Source of the DNA: an uncultured Eubacterium sp. | GTDB taxonomy: Bacteria; Bacillota; Clostridia; Lachnospirales; Lachnospiraceae | Assembly (NCBI GenBank): GCA_910584245.1 | Contig: CAJTZF010000003.1 | Span: 148,306-212,305, forward strand | Reading direction: 5' to 3' | Length of the DNA stretch: 64,000 bases | Shown: in pieces, positions 41,097 to 51,137 of the stretch | How the letters are laid out: the number at the start of each line of letters is the position of its first letter | Position numbering within the stretch: the stretch's first letter is position 1 | The notes under the pieces: generated by a model | Databases searched by the model: none | Told to the model about the DNA's origin: nothing | The model's input: only the letters and a program-made list of their open reading frames with translations | Position numbers and translations under genes: made by a program

Positions 41097-43715
41097 CTAA
41101 TCCAGCGACCGAATTTCCTCGTACACACGTCTGCAGTTATTATGGTCAAACCAGCGGTAAAACCGGCTGCTTCTCTCATCATATTCTTTATCCAGCCTGC
41201 ATCCGTTCTCCACATACCGGATTATAGTGTGTACCGTCGCTTCATAATCATAACAGACGGGTCCGAACGCGTCCCGCTCATAGTCAAAATAGCCCTTATC
41301 GTACACCTGCCCCTGGAAAAAAGTATCTCTGTCAAATTGCGCATAAATAACGGGCTTTTTCAAGTAGGCAAAGTCAAACGCCACGCTTGAAAAATCGGTG
41401 ATAAGCAGCGCATTTTTCTGAAACTCCTCCTGATAATCAATACCGTCCCGCACAAGGCAAATCGTATCATTATCTTGAAAATCCTTGATCTGCACCCTGT
41501 GATGGGTGTGCAGAACAACCCGTCCCGTGTAGCCGTTCGCCCGCAATGCCTGTAAAATCCGGTCATCCTTAATTAGGCTCTGGTAAAACTGAAAAAAGGA
41601 AGAGTACTTAAAATAAGGATTGTACTCACGTTTCCCGGTATGGTTATTGACCCGTCCGGCCAGTGCATAGCGCCATGTGGGCATAAACACGATCGTCTTT
41701 TCCGGTACAGTCTCCCGGTCCAAGGAGTCGTATCTGGGCAGCCCCGTCAGTTTCACGACCGACCTGTCATAAAAATAATCGCCGTCCAAGACCGACTGGT
41801 ACTCTGGCGCCGCCGATGTAACAAACATGCGGAGGTTTTTATTAAACTTATTCAGCCACTCGGATAAATCGTCCTTGACAATTCCATGCTGGAGAAACAC
41901 ATAGCGGTACTTATATAAATCCCGAATGTATATACTATCATTGTCCCAAGGATTAAAAATATTATCCTCCGCCTGCGAGGACACAATATATTTTGCCAGA
42001 AGCACATGAAATTTGTGCCCAAATGTGCGGAACGGCAGCACTTTTCCGATTTGCTGCATTCTCGCATAATCGGGACTATCCTTTGATATTACAAAATAGG
42101 ATTTGATATCCTTTTCCCCGTTTTCTTTCAAATACTTATAAAAATGCTCTGCATTGTCTCCCGCCAGCTGGGCCCGTTCCATCACGATCCAGCGTTCCTT
42201 ACGCAAAAATGGCTGAACAAGATGACACAACACCCGGTATACCGCTATTTTATATTTGTGATCCCGTATACATCTGCATAACAGCCGCAGCTCCTTTCCT
42301 ATATGAAGAAAAAGATGACGCCGCCGTACCCATAGCACGGATTGTTCCCCACAGCCAATCATATAGCCGCCGTCCGTAAAATAGAGCTCCTTTACTTTCT
42401 GGCTCAGATGCGAAAATTTACCCATACGGATGTATAGCGGTTGCGGATACCGCTTTTCATACTGTCCATACACGCGGTAGCCGCGGACTCCTTCCAGGGG
42501 AAGAACCGCCTCATATCCTCTCACCCGTATCATTTCCGTTCCCAATATAACAGCTTTCCGAAACCAGGCGGGCGACGACACAATCGGAAATCGCTCCCCT
42601 GTATCATTTTCAAAATAAAGGTCCAGCACATCGGCAAACGGGCTCCAGATCCGCCCGGAAAGATGCAGCATGCCGTCCCGGACCGCCAGCACATCTACCG
42701 AAAAAAGCGACTTCGCTTGCAAACTGTACAATTTTATATTACGAAAATACACGTTCCCCCGGCGGTATGTGAGCCGATCCCGAATATCACACCCATATTT
42801 GAGGGATAGCGCGTACATTTTATACTCCACATACATTTTATCCGCCTTGCAAATCATATCGTCATCCATATACGATAAGACTTCTTTCAGCAGAAGCATG
42901 TATTCATCCTGTTCCTCCGCCGTCAAAACGTGAGAAGGATCGTCCCGCAGACGCGGACGGAGTTCGTGTAGCACCGCATCCTGCACATATAAAATCACCT
43001 CGTCATATATTCGGACCGACTGTTTTATTAAACCCAGATCCGTCAGAGGCATACGCAAATACCACTCCTTTGGCTTCCCCTTGCCCCGCAACGCCGGCCG
43101 GCCTTTTTTTCCATTTTTGTAATAAAAGCTCCGGGCGGCCGCCACGACGCCATATCTATGCCGGTCGAGTACAACCGAGTTTACGAAAGCGGTCTCTCCT
43201 CCCCATGTGAGCTGTTCATCGAACACATGGGCACACAATGCCTCTTCTTTCACAAAACAAGCGGACAACGGCGCCTGTATACTTTTATACTTCTCCAATA
43301 TGTTTATGACACGGCTCCCGCTTTTTGAAACCGATTGCACAGCGCATACGAGGTCAACCGTACTTCCCCTCTTCTCAAAAAACTTATACACAAGCTGAAA
43401 ACTATCACTTGTCCAGCACTCGCCCGCATCGAGAAAATTTACATACTTTCCGCTGACATATTTGATACTGGCATTTCTCGCCCCATTTTTACCTATGTGG
43501 GACCGGCTGTCATAAACGATATTATCCACGTAACGGTTTTGGTATTCCAGACAGAGCTCTTTGCTATGTGCAGAGTTCCCCTCGTGAACCAGTATAACCT
43601 GTATATTTTTTTCGAAACCAATATCCTGGGCGACAAGTGATTTCAGTGTCTCTTCCAATTTTTTAGAATCACTGCCCACCAAAACCACAGCCGAAAACAG
43701 AAACTTTACTTCCAA
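41097..43715 (-). CDS. GT2-linker-TagF-type bifunctional polymerase
   Basis: An 872-residue protein. Residues 1-205 are a GT2-like domain (NARNASIKYVSGKYVNFLDA-type region NGARNASIKYVSGKY), but the usual DxD reads DAGECW, so activity is uncertain. Residues 210-510 are a beta-rich linker shared with the downstream orphan. Residues 520-872 are a CDP-glycerol/ribitol polyol phosphotransferase with VFLQHGIVKDDLS and LITDFSSVAFDFAYLKKPVI. The start is TTG at 43713-43715 with AAGGAG. It probably builds the phosphopolyol chain with the 36108-38168 protein. Confidence 0.85.
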   Translation of the reverse strand: MEVKFLFSAVVLVGSDSKKLEETLKSLVAQDIGFEKNIQVILVHEGNSAHSKELCLEYQNRYVDNIVYDSRSHIGKNGARNASIKYVSGKYVNFLDAGECWTSDSFQLVYKFFEKRGSTVDLVCAVQSVSKSGSRVINILEKYKSIQAPLSACFVKEEALCAHVFDEQLTWGGETAFVNSVVLDRHRYGVVAAARSFYYKNGKKGRPALRGKGKPKEWYLRMPLTDLGLIKQSVRIYDEVILYVQDAVLHELRPRLRDDPSHVLTAEEQDEYMLLLKEVLSYMDDDMICKADKMYVEYKMYALSLKYGCDIRDRLTYRRGNVYFRNIKLYSLQAKSLFSVDVLAVRDGMLHLSGRIWSPFADVLDLYFENDTGERFPIVSSPAWFRKAVILGTEMIRVRGYEAVLPLEGVRGYRVYGQYEKRYPQPLYIRMGKFSHLSQKVKELYFTDGGYMIGCGEQSVLWVRRRHLFLHIGKELRLLCRCIRDHKYKIAVYRVLCHLVQPFLRKERWIVMERAQLAGDNAEHFYKYLKENGEKDIKSYFVISKDSPDYARMQQIGKVLPFRTFGHKFHVLLAKYIVSSQAEDNIFNPWDNDSIYIRDLYKYRYVFLQHGIVKDDLSEWLNKFNKNLRMFVTSAAPEYQSVLDGDYFYDRSVVKLTGLPRYDSLDRETVPEKTIVFMPTWRYALAGRVNNHTGKREYNPYFKYSSFFQFYQSLIKDDRILQALRANGYTGRVVLHTHHRVQIKDFQDNDTICLVRDGIDYQEEFQKNALLITDFSSVAFDFAYLKKPVIYAQFDRDTFFQGQVYDKGYFDYERDAFGPVCYDYEATVHTIIRYVENGCRLDKEYDERSSRFYRWFDHNNCRRVYEEIRSLD

Positions 43716-43773
43716 TTCACGTCTCCTTCATTTTACTACATGCTCTGCCACTAGGGGCAGCTATGCGGATTTA

Positions 43774-43830
43774 CATAGAAAATAGAAGCAAAAACAGAAA
43801 CTCCCTTTTTGCTTCTTATTTCTTTCTATG
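43774..43830. repeat. Long interrupted inverted repeat after the hexomutase gene
   Basis: AGAAGCAAAAA and complement form an 11-bp inner stem (43784-43816) around an 11-nt loop. CATAGAAA and complement extend it outside a small internal loop. It lies between the hexomutase stop and the polymerase gene. It may end or attenuate transcription; the T-run is weak. Confidence 0.55.
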
Positions 43831-43840
43831 CAGTTTTTTA

Positions 43841-45529
43841 TCATCCCTTGCATACTTCTGTAAAGTATTTTTCCAAAGAAGAGACGAGGTGATCCCCTTT
43901 GGCCTCGCTTTCGCCCTTTACGAGATAGTACATCTTTATTTTAGGTTCCGTTCCGGAAGGCCGCACCAACACATTGACATCCTGCTGCATATTGAACTCC
44001 AGCACATTCGATTTCGGCAGACCGCCGACGCCCTGGGCGTAGTCCTTCACGCCCAATAAGCCATATCCGGCGATTTCAGACGGCGGGTTCTTTCGCAGAT
44101 CTTCCATCAGATCCGCCATCTTCTTTGCCCCGCTTGCCCCCTCAAAAGTAATTGACTGCAACGCTTCCTTGAAATAACCATATTTCTCATACAGGGAATC
44201 GAGAACCTGTAAAAGCGAAAGTCCCTTTGCCTTGTAATGGGCGAACATCTCACAAATCAAAAGAGAGGCGTTGACGCCGTCCTTGTCCCTTACATGGCCG
44301 CCGCTCAAATATCCGTAACTTTCCTCAAATCCAAATATATAGCGGTTCTCCTCGCCCTTTTCCTCCAGGAACCCGATCTGCTCACCGATAAATTTAAAGC
44401 CGGTAAGCACTCTTCTGACTTCCACTCCGTAATCTGCGGCAATTTTATCAATCATCCGCGTAGAAACGATGGTCGTCACCACGACTGGATTTTGTGGCAT
44501 CGTACCATTTTCCCGATGTGTTTTACAAATATAGTCAAACAATAAAATTCCCATCTGGTTGCCAGAAATAAGCTTGTAATCCGAACCATCCTTTACAGCA
44601 ACCCCAACCCGGTCACAATCCGGGTCAGTCGCAAGCAAAAGATCGCTTCCTGTCTCCCTGGCTTTCTTCAATCCGACTTCAAGCGCCTCTCTTATTTCGG
44701 GATTTGGGTACGGACAAGTCGTAAAATTGCCATCCGGCATCTCCTGTTCCTCAGGAATGGTAATTTGCGTGTATCCGTTCTCTCTCAGACACCTCGTCAC
44801 CGAATAACGCCCCGTCCCGTTAAGCGGAGTGTATACGATGGAAACATTTTTGTCAATTTCTTTTGGATTCATCGCGCGCTCGGAAACAGCGTCGATAAAC
44901 CCGGTTATGATTTCCTCGGAAATAAGCATAATGCTGCCGCGCGCGCAGCCCTCTTCAAAATCCATCGTTTTCACATCATCAAAGACATCCACACTGTCAA
45001 TTTGTTTCAATATCGCCTCTGCCGCCTCCAGTGTAATCTGGCAGCCGTCCGGACCATATACCTTATATCCATTATACTTGGCGGGATTGTGGCTGGCTGT
45101 CACAACAACGCCGCCGTCACAGCCGAGTGCGCGTACCGCGTAAGAAAGTGCGGGCGTCGGCATAAGCTCCTGATATATATGAACCTGGATCCCATTGGCG
45201 GCGAACACGCCTGCCGCTGCCATAGCAAACAGCTCTGACTTATTTCTGCTGTCAAAGGCGATCGCCACGGAAGGCTTTCCCTGGGATGACGCATGGCTAT
45301 TTAAATAATTGCTGTATCCCTGTGTCGCCTTCGCCACCGTATGCACATTCATCCGGTAACTTCCCGCACCAATGACGCCGCGCAGCCCGCCGGTGCCAAA
45401 CTCCAGCTCCCGGTAAAAACGGTCGTTAATCTCTTCATCCTTGTCACGGATACTCTTTAGCTCCTCGAGAAGGTCGGCCTCCTTTACGTGCTCCAGCCAT
45501 CTATTGTAATTGTCCATTATCTTATTCAC
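43841..45529 (-). CDS. Phosphoglucomutase/phosphomannomutase
   Basis: A 562-residue alpha-D-phosphohexomutase. The catalytic serine loop is VVTASHNPAKYNGYKVYGPD, the metal loop is ATDPDCDRVG, the sugar loop is GFEESYGYLSGG, and the phosphate loop is VRPSGTEPKIKMYY. Length fits the PgcA-like group. The start is GTG at 45529 with AAGGGAG upstream. In this operon it could supply mannose 1-phosphate for manC, and glucose 1-phosphate too. Confidence 0.93.
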   Translation of the reverse strand: MNKIMDNYNRWLEHVKEADLLEELKSIRDKDEEINDRFYRELEFGTGGLRGVIGAGSYRMNVHTVAKATQGYSNYLNSHASSQGKPSVAIAFDSRNKSELFAMAAAGVFAANGIQVHIYQELMPTPALSYAVRALGCDGGVVVTASHNPAKYNGYKVYGPDGCQITLEAAEAILKQIDSVDVFDDVKTMDFEEGCARGSIMLISEEIITGFIDAVSERAMNPKEIDKNVSIVYTPLNGTGRYSVTRCLRENGYTQITIPEEQEMPDGNFTTCPYPNPEIREALEVGLKKARETGSDLLLATDPDCDRVGVAVKDGSDYKLISGNQMGILLFDYICKTHRENGTMPQNPVVVTTIVSTRMIDKIAADYGVEVRRVLTGFKFIGEQIGFLEEKGEENRYIFGFEESYGYLSGGHVRDKDGVNASLLICEMFAHYKAKGLSLLQVLDSLYEKYGYFKEALQSITFEGASGAKKMADLMEDLRKNPPSEIAGYGLLGVKDYAQGVGGLPKSNVLEFNMQQDVNVLVRPSGTEPKIKMYYLVKGESEAKGDHLVSSLEKYFTEVCKG

Positions 45530-45562
45530 TCTTGATTCTCCCTTTCCTGCCCGGTAATGCCG

Positions 45563-46507
45563 CTATGCCAGACACGCCCTCCAATAGTCCAGCGTATCCT
45601 GCAATGTCTGCTCCAGAGATATCTTCTGTTTCCAATCGGTCTGCTCCGTTATTTTCGTAATATCAGCTACAATAAGCGGAACATCAATCGGGCGCAGCCT
45701 CTCCTTTTCCACCTGTACTTCTATTTTCTGCCCGGAAAGCGCAATAATCTTATCCAGGATCTCCTCGATAGTATAAGCAGTACCGGAACCAACATTGTAA
45801 GTTTCCCCGCCTTTTCCCTGGCGAACCAGGCATTCATAGGCGGCGATCACATCCCGCACATCTGTAAAATCCCGTTTTGCTTTTAGGTTTCCCACATGGA
45901 TAACAGGTTCGCGAAGACCCTTCTCGGCCTCGACTACCTGCTTGCAAAAATCCGATACGACAAACTGCGGGGACTGCTTCGGCCCTACATGGTTGAAGGC
46001 GCGGACCATAATAAGCTGCAGTCCGTAAGCCTTGGCATAAATGCTGGCAATCATATTCTGGCAGCATTTTGTAGCGGCGTAAATATTGCCCGGGCGCAGC
46101 ACCGTATCTTCAATAATCGGAACTTCATCCGGCTGAATGCGCCCGTATTCCTCACCGGACCCAATCAGAAGCACCCGTCCCTTATATTCGGTCTCTTTCA
46201 AAATATCGAGCAGCTGGATCGTGCCTTTTACATTGACATCTACGGTCAGCTGTGGATTTGACCACGAAGCTGCCACCGAACTCTGTGCCGCCAGATGGAA
46301 GATGTAATCCGGCTCATAATCCCGGATCACATTTTCCACCTCTTCCTTGACAAGAAGATTCATATTTGAAACTTCATAATTTACATCGGGGAGTGTCTCC
46401 TGCTCCATTTTCGTTGAGCGCACCCGGTATCCGCACTCATCCTGCAAATATTCCGCCAGATATTGCCCGACAAAACCAGCTCCCCCAATAATCAATGCTC
46501 TTTTCAT
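45563..46507 (-). CDS. rmd: GDP-6-deoxy-D-lyxo-4-hexulose reductase (Rmd-type)
   Basis: A 314-residue short-chain dehydrogenase/epimerase. NAD(P) motif is IIGGAGFVGQYLAEYL, the catalytic YxxxK is YAATK, and FNHVGPKQSPQFVVSDFCKQ (in overlapping pieces) is typical of Rmd. It follows gmd by 15 nt. The likely product is GDP-D-rhamnose; a GDP-fucose or GDP-talose enzyme cannot be fully excluded. Confidence 0.85.
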   Translation of the reverse strand: MKRALIIGGAGFVGQYLAEYLQDECGYRVRSTKMEQETLPDVNYEVSNMNLLVKEEVENVIRDYEPDYIFHLAAQSSVAASWSNPQLTVDVNVKGTIQLLDILKETEYKGRVLLIGSGEEYGRIQPDEVPIIEDTVLRPGNIYAATKCCQNMIASIYAKAYGLQLIMVRAFNHVGPKQSPQFVVSDFCKQVVEAEKGLREPVIHVGNLKAKRDFTDVRDVIAAYECLVRQGKGGETYNVGSGTAYTIEEILDKIIALSGQKIEVQVEKERLRPIDVPLIVADITKITEQTDWKQKISLEQTLQDTLDYWRACLA

Positions 46508-46522
46508 GCTCTTCCTCTTTGA

Positions 46523-47569
<1,047 letters not shown>

Positions 47570-47575
47570 TCAAAA

Positions 47576-48646
47576 TCAAATATATTCATTTCGGTTGCAT
47601 ATCCTAAGATTTTCAAGCACCTTTTTAATATCACCGGCATGCCCTTTGTCACAAATAAGCAACGCATCCTCGGTGTCCACTACAATAATATCCTGAAGTC
47701 CGACTGCGGCAATAAGTTTGTCCGTTCCTTCAATAATCGAGTTCTTCGTTTCTACCGTTATGACATTTCCCTGAACTGCATTTCCGAACTCATTTGTGGA
47801 ACGGATTCTGCCGACAGCAAGCCAGGAACCCACATCATCCCATCCAAATGTGCCGGGAATAACATAAATATTTGCGGCTTTTTCCATAATTCCGTAGTCG
47901 ATCGACTCCGAATCCATATTGGCAAACTCCGCCTCCAGCACGGCGTCCTGCTCCTCTGTCCCGATCGCATCTTTGATCTTCACAAGCCCGCTGTACGTTT
48001 TGGGAAGAAATTGCTCCATATTCGATAAAATGGTGGAAGTCTTCCACACAAACATACCGCTGTTCCATAAATAGGATTCATCCGCCAAATATTTCTTCGC
48101 GGTTTTCAAGTCCGGCTTCTCGACAAAACACTCTACGCCGTACGCCCGCCCCAGGCTCTGGTCCGGGTCAAACTTGATATAACCGTACCCTGTTTCTGGA
48201 TAGTTCGGTGTAATTCCGATTGTCGTCAGGTTTTCCCCCTGCTCCGCCACCGCACAGGCATCCCGGAGTACATTTAAAAACATCGAATTGTACTTAATCA
48301 GATGATCCGACGGGAGAACGATCATAAGCGCATCGTCGTATTTTCTGCTTATATGCATCGCTGCGAGCCCGACACATGGCGCCGTATTTCTCCCAACCGG
48401 CTCACACAGGATGTTCTCCTCCAAAATCTCCGGCAGCTGCTCCATAGCCAGCTCCTTGTAATCCCGGTTTGTGACAATGTAAATATCTTCCATATCAACA
48501 AGTGGAAGAATGCGGTGAACCGTATCCTGGATCATCGTCACCCCGTCACCGGTCAAGCTCAAAAACTGCTTAGGCAGACTTTTACGGCTTTTCGGCCAAA
48601 AGCGCTCGCCGCGCCCGCCTGCCATAATCATTGCTGTAACTTTCAT
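47576..48646 (-). CDS. manC: Mannose-1-phosphate guanylyltransferase
   Basis: A 356-residue nucleotidyltransferase making GDP-mannose. The signature is IMAGGRGERFWPKSRKSLPK at the N-terminus, with FVEKPD and LWNSGMFVWK further on. The isomerase domain found in long ManC proteins is absent; that activity is given by the separate manA gene downstream of the GT2. AGGAAG precedes the ATG. Confidence 0.94.
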   Translation of the reverse strand: MKVTAMIMAGGRGERFWPKSRKSLPKQFLSLTGDGVTMIQDTVHRILPLVDMEDIYIVTNRDYKELAMEQLPEILEENILCEPVGRNTAPCVGLAAMHISRKYDDALMIVLPSDHLIKYNSMFLNVLRDACAVAEQGENLTTIGITPNYPETGYGYIKFDPDQSLGRAYGVECFVEKPDLKTAKKYLADESYLWNSGMFVWKTSTILSNMEQFLPKTYSGLVKIKDAIGTEEQDAVLEAEFANMDSESIDYGIMEKAANIYVIPGTFGWDDVGSWLAVGRIRSTNEFGNAVQGNVITVETKNSIIEGTDKLIAAVGLQDIIVVDTEDALLICDKGHAGDIKKVLENLRICNRNEYI

Positions 48647-48671
48647 ATCCTACTTCCTTTCTAAACTGACG

Positions 48672-48688
48672 TGCCGCTCGCCGCGGCA
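48672..48688 (-). repeat. GC-rich hairpin in the manA-manC gap
   Basis: TGCCGC and GCGGCA form a 6-bp stem with a 5-nt loop in the 70-nt gap. No T-tract follows. Possibly an mRNA stability element. Confidence 0.3.
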
Positions 48689-48716
48689 TCCCTATCCTGC
48701 TATGCCAAACATGCTC

Positions 48717-49679
48717 TCACAGTTTGGACAAAAGTATCTCATGTCTTCCCGAAAGATAGTATTCCCCAATTCCGGCCGGAATAAATATGCTGTCGCCGGA
48801 AGAAAAATCATACCTTCTTCCTTTATATTCCAGATATCCCATGCCCCGGATAACCAAAAGGGAATGAAAGGAACTCCGGTCACACCAGAACTTAATCTTT
48901 CCTCCCCGGTTCTCAATCTGGAGTACATTAAAATATTTGCAGCCAAATAACCGGCGGATCCTGCCGCAATCCAGGCTGACTTCATTATTGTTAAATACCT
49001 GGGAAGGCACGACCGGCTTCCGGTCAATAACCTCAATTGCCCGGTCAATATGAAGCTCCCGGTAATTTCCGTTCTTATCCTTTCTCAGAAAATCATATAC
49101 CCGGAATGTGGTGTTCGAATTTTGCTGGATTTCAGCAATAACCGTACCCGCTCCAATCGCGTGAATAGTGCCCGGATGAATAAAAAACACATCCCCCGCA
49201 TGCACTTCTACCCGGTTCAGCGCTTCACAGATTGATCCGTCCCGGATTTTTCTTTCCAGCTCATCCTGGGAAATCGTACTGTTCAAACCATAATACAAAA
49301 ATGCGTGGGGTTTTGCCGAGATGACATACCACATCTCCGCCTTACCCTCCTCACCCAAGTCGGCCCTCGAAGTCTCATCGGACGGATGTACCTGGATGGA
49401 TAACTTTTCCATTGCGTCAATAAACTTAATGAGTATCGGGAACTTGTCCCCCGAACGAAACCCGGGTGATACAAATTGCGGATTCTCATGCAGTATATCA
49501 CCCAGACGATATCCCTTATAGCTGCCATTTTTTACGACGCTCTCTCCCTCCGGATGGCAGCAAAGCTCCCAGCTCTCAGCGGTGCACGTCTCAGCCCCCG
49601 CTTTTCCATACAGCTTCTCAAGCTCGTGCCCGCCCCATAAATAATCCTTATATACGGGAGACAACTTCATTGGATACAT
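48717..49679 (-). CDS. manA: Class I mannose-6-phosphate isomerase
   Basis: A 320-residue zinc cupin isomerase linking fructose 6-phosphate to mannose 6-phosphate. YLWGGHELEKLYG opens it; LSIQVHPSDETSRADLGEEG and EMWYVI carry the metal ligands, and FIHPGTIHAIGAGTVIAEIQ follows. GGAGG precedes the ATG at 49679, 3 nt after the GT2 stop. It feeds the GDP-mannose route. Confidence 0.93.
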   Translation of the reverse strand: MYPMKLSPVYKDYLWGGHELEKLYGKAGAETCTAESWELCCHPEGESVVKNGSYKGYRLGDILHENPQFVSPGFRSGDKFPILIKFIDAMEKLSIQVHPSDETSRADLGEEGKAEMWYVISAKPHAFLYYGLNSTISQDELERKIRDGSICEALNRVEVHAGDVFFIHPGTIHAIGAGTVIAEIQQNSNTTFRVYDFLRKDKNGNYRELHIDRAIEVIDRKPVVPSQVFNNNEVSLDCGRIRRLFGCKYFNVLQIENRGGKIKFWCDRSSFHSLLVIRGMGYLEYKGRRYDFSSGDSIFIPAGIGEYYLSGRHEILLSKL

Positions 49680-49682
49680 AAT

Positions 49683-50390
49683 TTAGCCTCCAAATATTCG
49701 TGAAATAGTAAGTCTGCACAATGTCTTCATATAACTCAAAATAAATGGAATCAGGCGGCGTTTTGACTCGCCGTAAATGCGCTTATCAAATTCAATCGGC
49801 ACTTCGCCGATTTTGAGCTTCTTGTCCGGTTTATTCAGACGAAGCCGCAAAAGTACCTCCTGCAACACATCGTAATTGTGACAGGAAAGTGAAACGTTCT
49901 TTAACTGTTCCGTATGATACATACGATAGTCTGTAGAAATGTCCTTTGCCTTGATCCCAAGGAAAAAACGAAACATTCCATTTAAAATATGAGACATCAC
50001 GATCGAACTCTTCGCATCATTCGTTTTTCCGCCTTCTACATAGCGCGAACCGATAACGACGTCACAGTTTTCCTTCGTGAACTTATCATAAATCGCTGGA
50101 ATATATTTAGGGTTGTGCGAACCATCACTGTCTAAAATGAGAAACTTGTCCATAGACGCATATTGAATACCTGTCTTAAAGGCTCCTGCAAATGCCGGTT
50201 CCTCCTGATTCACATACTTTGCACCAAATTCCTCACAAACACCTTTTGTGTTATCGAGAGGCTTTTCGGTATCAATCACGAGAATTTCAAATTCTTCTCC
50301 TGTCTGTTTCACCTGATCCTTGATCTGGGGCAAAAGAACCCTCAGATTTTCTTCTTCTTTGTATGCCAGCAGAACTACACTAATGCCCAT
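49683..50390 (-). CDS. GT2 glycosyltransferase (dolichol-phosphate-mannose-synthase-like)
   Basis: A 235-residue GT2 with no membrane segment. ISVVLLAYKEEENLRVLLPQ opens it, ILDSDGSHNP is the metal-binding DxD region, and VVIGSRYVEGG is typical of polyprenyl-phosphate sugar transferases. GAGGAAAATT precedes the ATG at 50390; the longer frame is a leader artefact. Together with the GtrA gene upstream it likely makes and flips an undecaprenyl-phosphate sugar used by the GT-C-like membrane proteins. Confidence 0.88.
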   Translation of the reverse strand: MGISVVLLAYKEEENLRVLLPQIKDQVKQTGEEFEILVIDTEKPLDNTKGVCEEFGAKYVNQEEPAFAGAFKTGIQYASMDKFLILDSDGSHNPKYIPAIYDKFTKENCDVVIGSRYVEGGKTNDAKSSIVMSHILNGMFRFFLGIKAKDISTDYRMYHTEQLKNVSLSCHNYDVLQEVLLRLRLNKPDKKLKIGEVPIEFDKRIYGESKRRLIPFILSYMKTLCRLTISRIFGG

Positions 50391-50469
50391 AATTTTCCTC
50401 CAACATATATGTTCTTGTACGCCCCGTGAAAGAGCGCATAACCACTTCAAATATACACTATACCATATC

Positions 50470-50568
50470 CTACCACTTTTGAAAAGGATTTTTAGTCATT
50501 TTATGTCTCTTTTTCTGTTTTAAAAGGCTATTTGTCATAAAGTAGTAAATCGGTATGGCTAGGAACGC
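50470..50568 (-). pseudogene. Remnant of a second gtrA C-terminus
   Basis: Just after the intact gtrA stop a second reading frame gives LAIPIYYFMTNSLLKQKK, close to the end of the intact protein (IAIPINFFMNKLWAFKTEK). The DNA of 50511-50561 resembles 50581-50635. Only about 30 codons remain and the frame is shifted. Confidence 0.6.
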
Positions 50569-51119
50569 TCCGATGTGTCCTTTTCTGTCTTGAAAGCCCA
50601 GAGCTTATTCATAAAAAAGTTAATCGGTATGGCTATAAGCAGGCTGAAAAGCGGCGCCACAAACTTTGCCGTGCCCGGCTGAAGCGGCAGGATTTTCACC
50701 CATAGCGTATTCAGGAGGGGATTTAGAAGCAGTCCGGTGAACCCATAGGAAAGGTAGCACTTAAACAGCGCCCCCCAGAAATTGCGCTTTTCCCCCTCCT
50801 CTGTGGCAAACACAAACTTGCTGTTGAGGAGAAACGAAACAAATACGCTTATTATGAACGCAATCACAGTGGAAATATGCATGTCCAGATTGTACATGCC
50901 CAAAATACCCAGCCTCTGAAATAACAACAGGCATATAGCAAAGATCGCATAGTTGAAAACCGTATTCCACACCCCGATCAGCCCGAACCGCACAAACTGC
51001 AGCAACGTCTCCCACTGCTCCTCCTTCACGTCGATTCTGCATATTTTAAAAATGAAACCAAATACAGCTCTAACTATAGTTTCTATAATATTCCATAATT
51101 TTATACCTATTTTGTTCAT
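50559..51119 (-). CDS. GtrA-family flippase-like membrane protein
   Basis: A 186-residue protein with four hydrophobic segments, as usual for GtrA. FVRFGLIGVWNTVFNYAIF opens the first segment, and IAIPINFFMNKLWAFK ends the last. GtrA proteins are thought to translocate polyprenyl-phosphate-linked sugars. The GT2 gene follows downstream. The start has GGAGGAAG. Confidence 0.9.
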   Translation of the reverse strand: MNKIGIKLWNIIETIVRAVFGFIFKICRIDVKEEQWETLLQFVRFGLIGVWNTVFNYAIFAICLLLFQRLGILGMYNLDMHISTVIAFIISVFVSFLLNSKFVFATEEGEKRNFWGALFKCYLSYGFTGLLLNPLLNTLWVKILPLQPGTAKFVAPLFSLLIAIPINFFMNKLWAFKTEKDTSERS

Positions 51120-51137
51120 TTTCTTCCTCCAAGTTTT

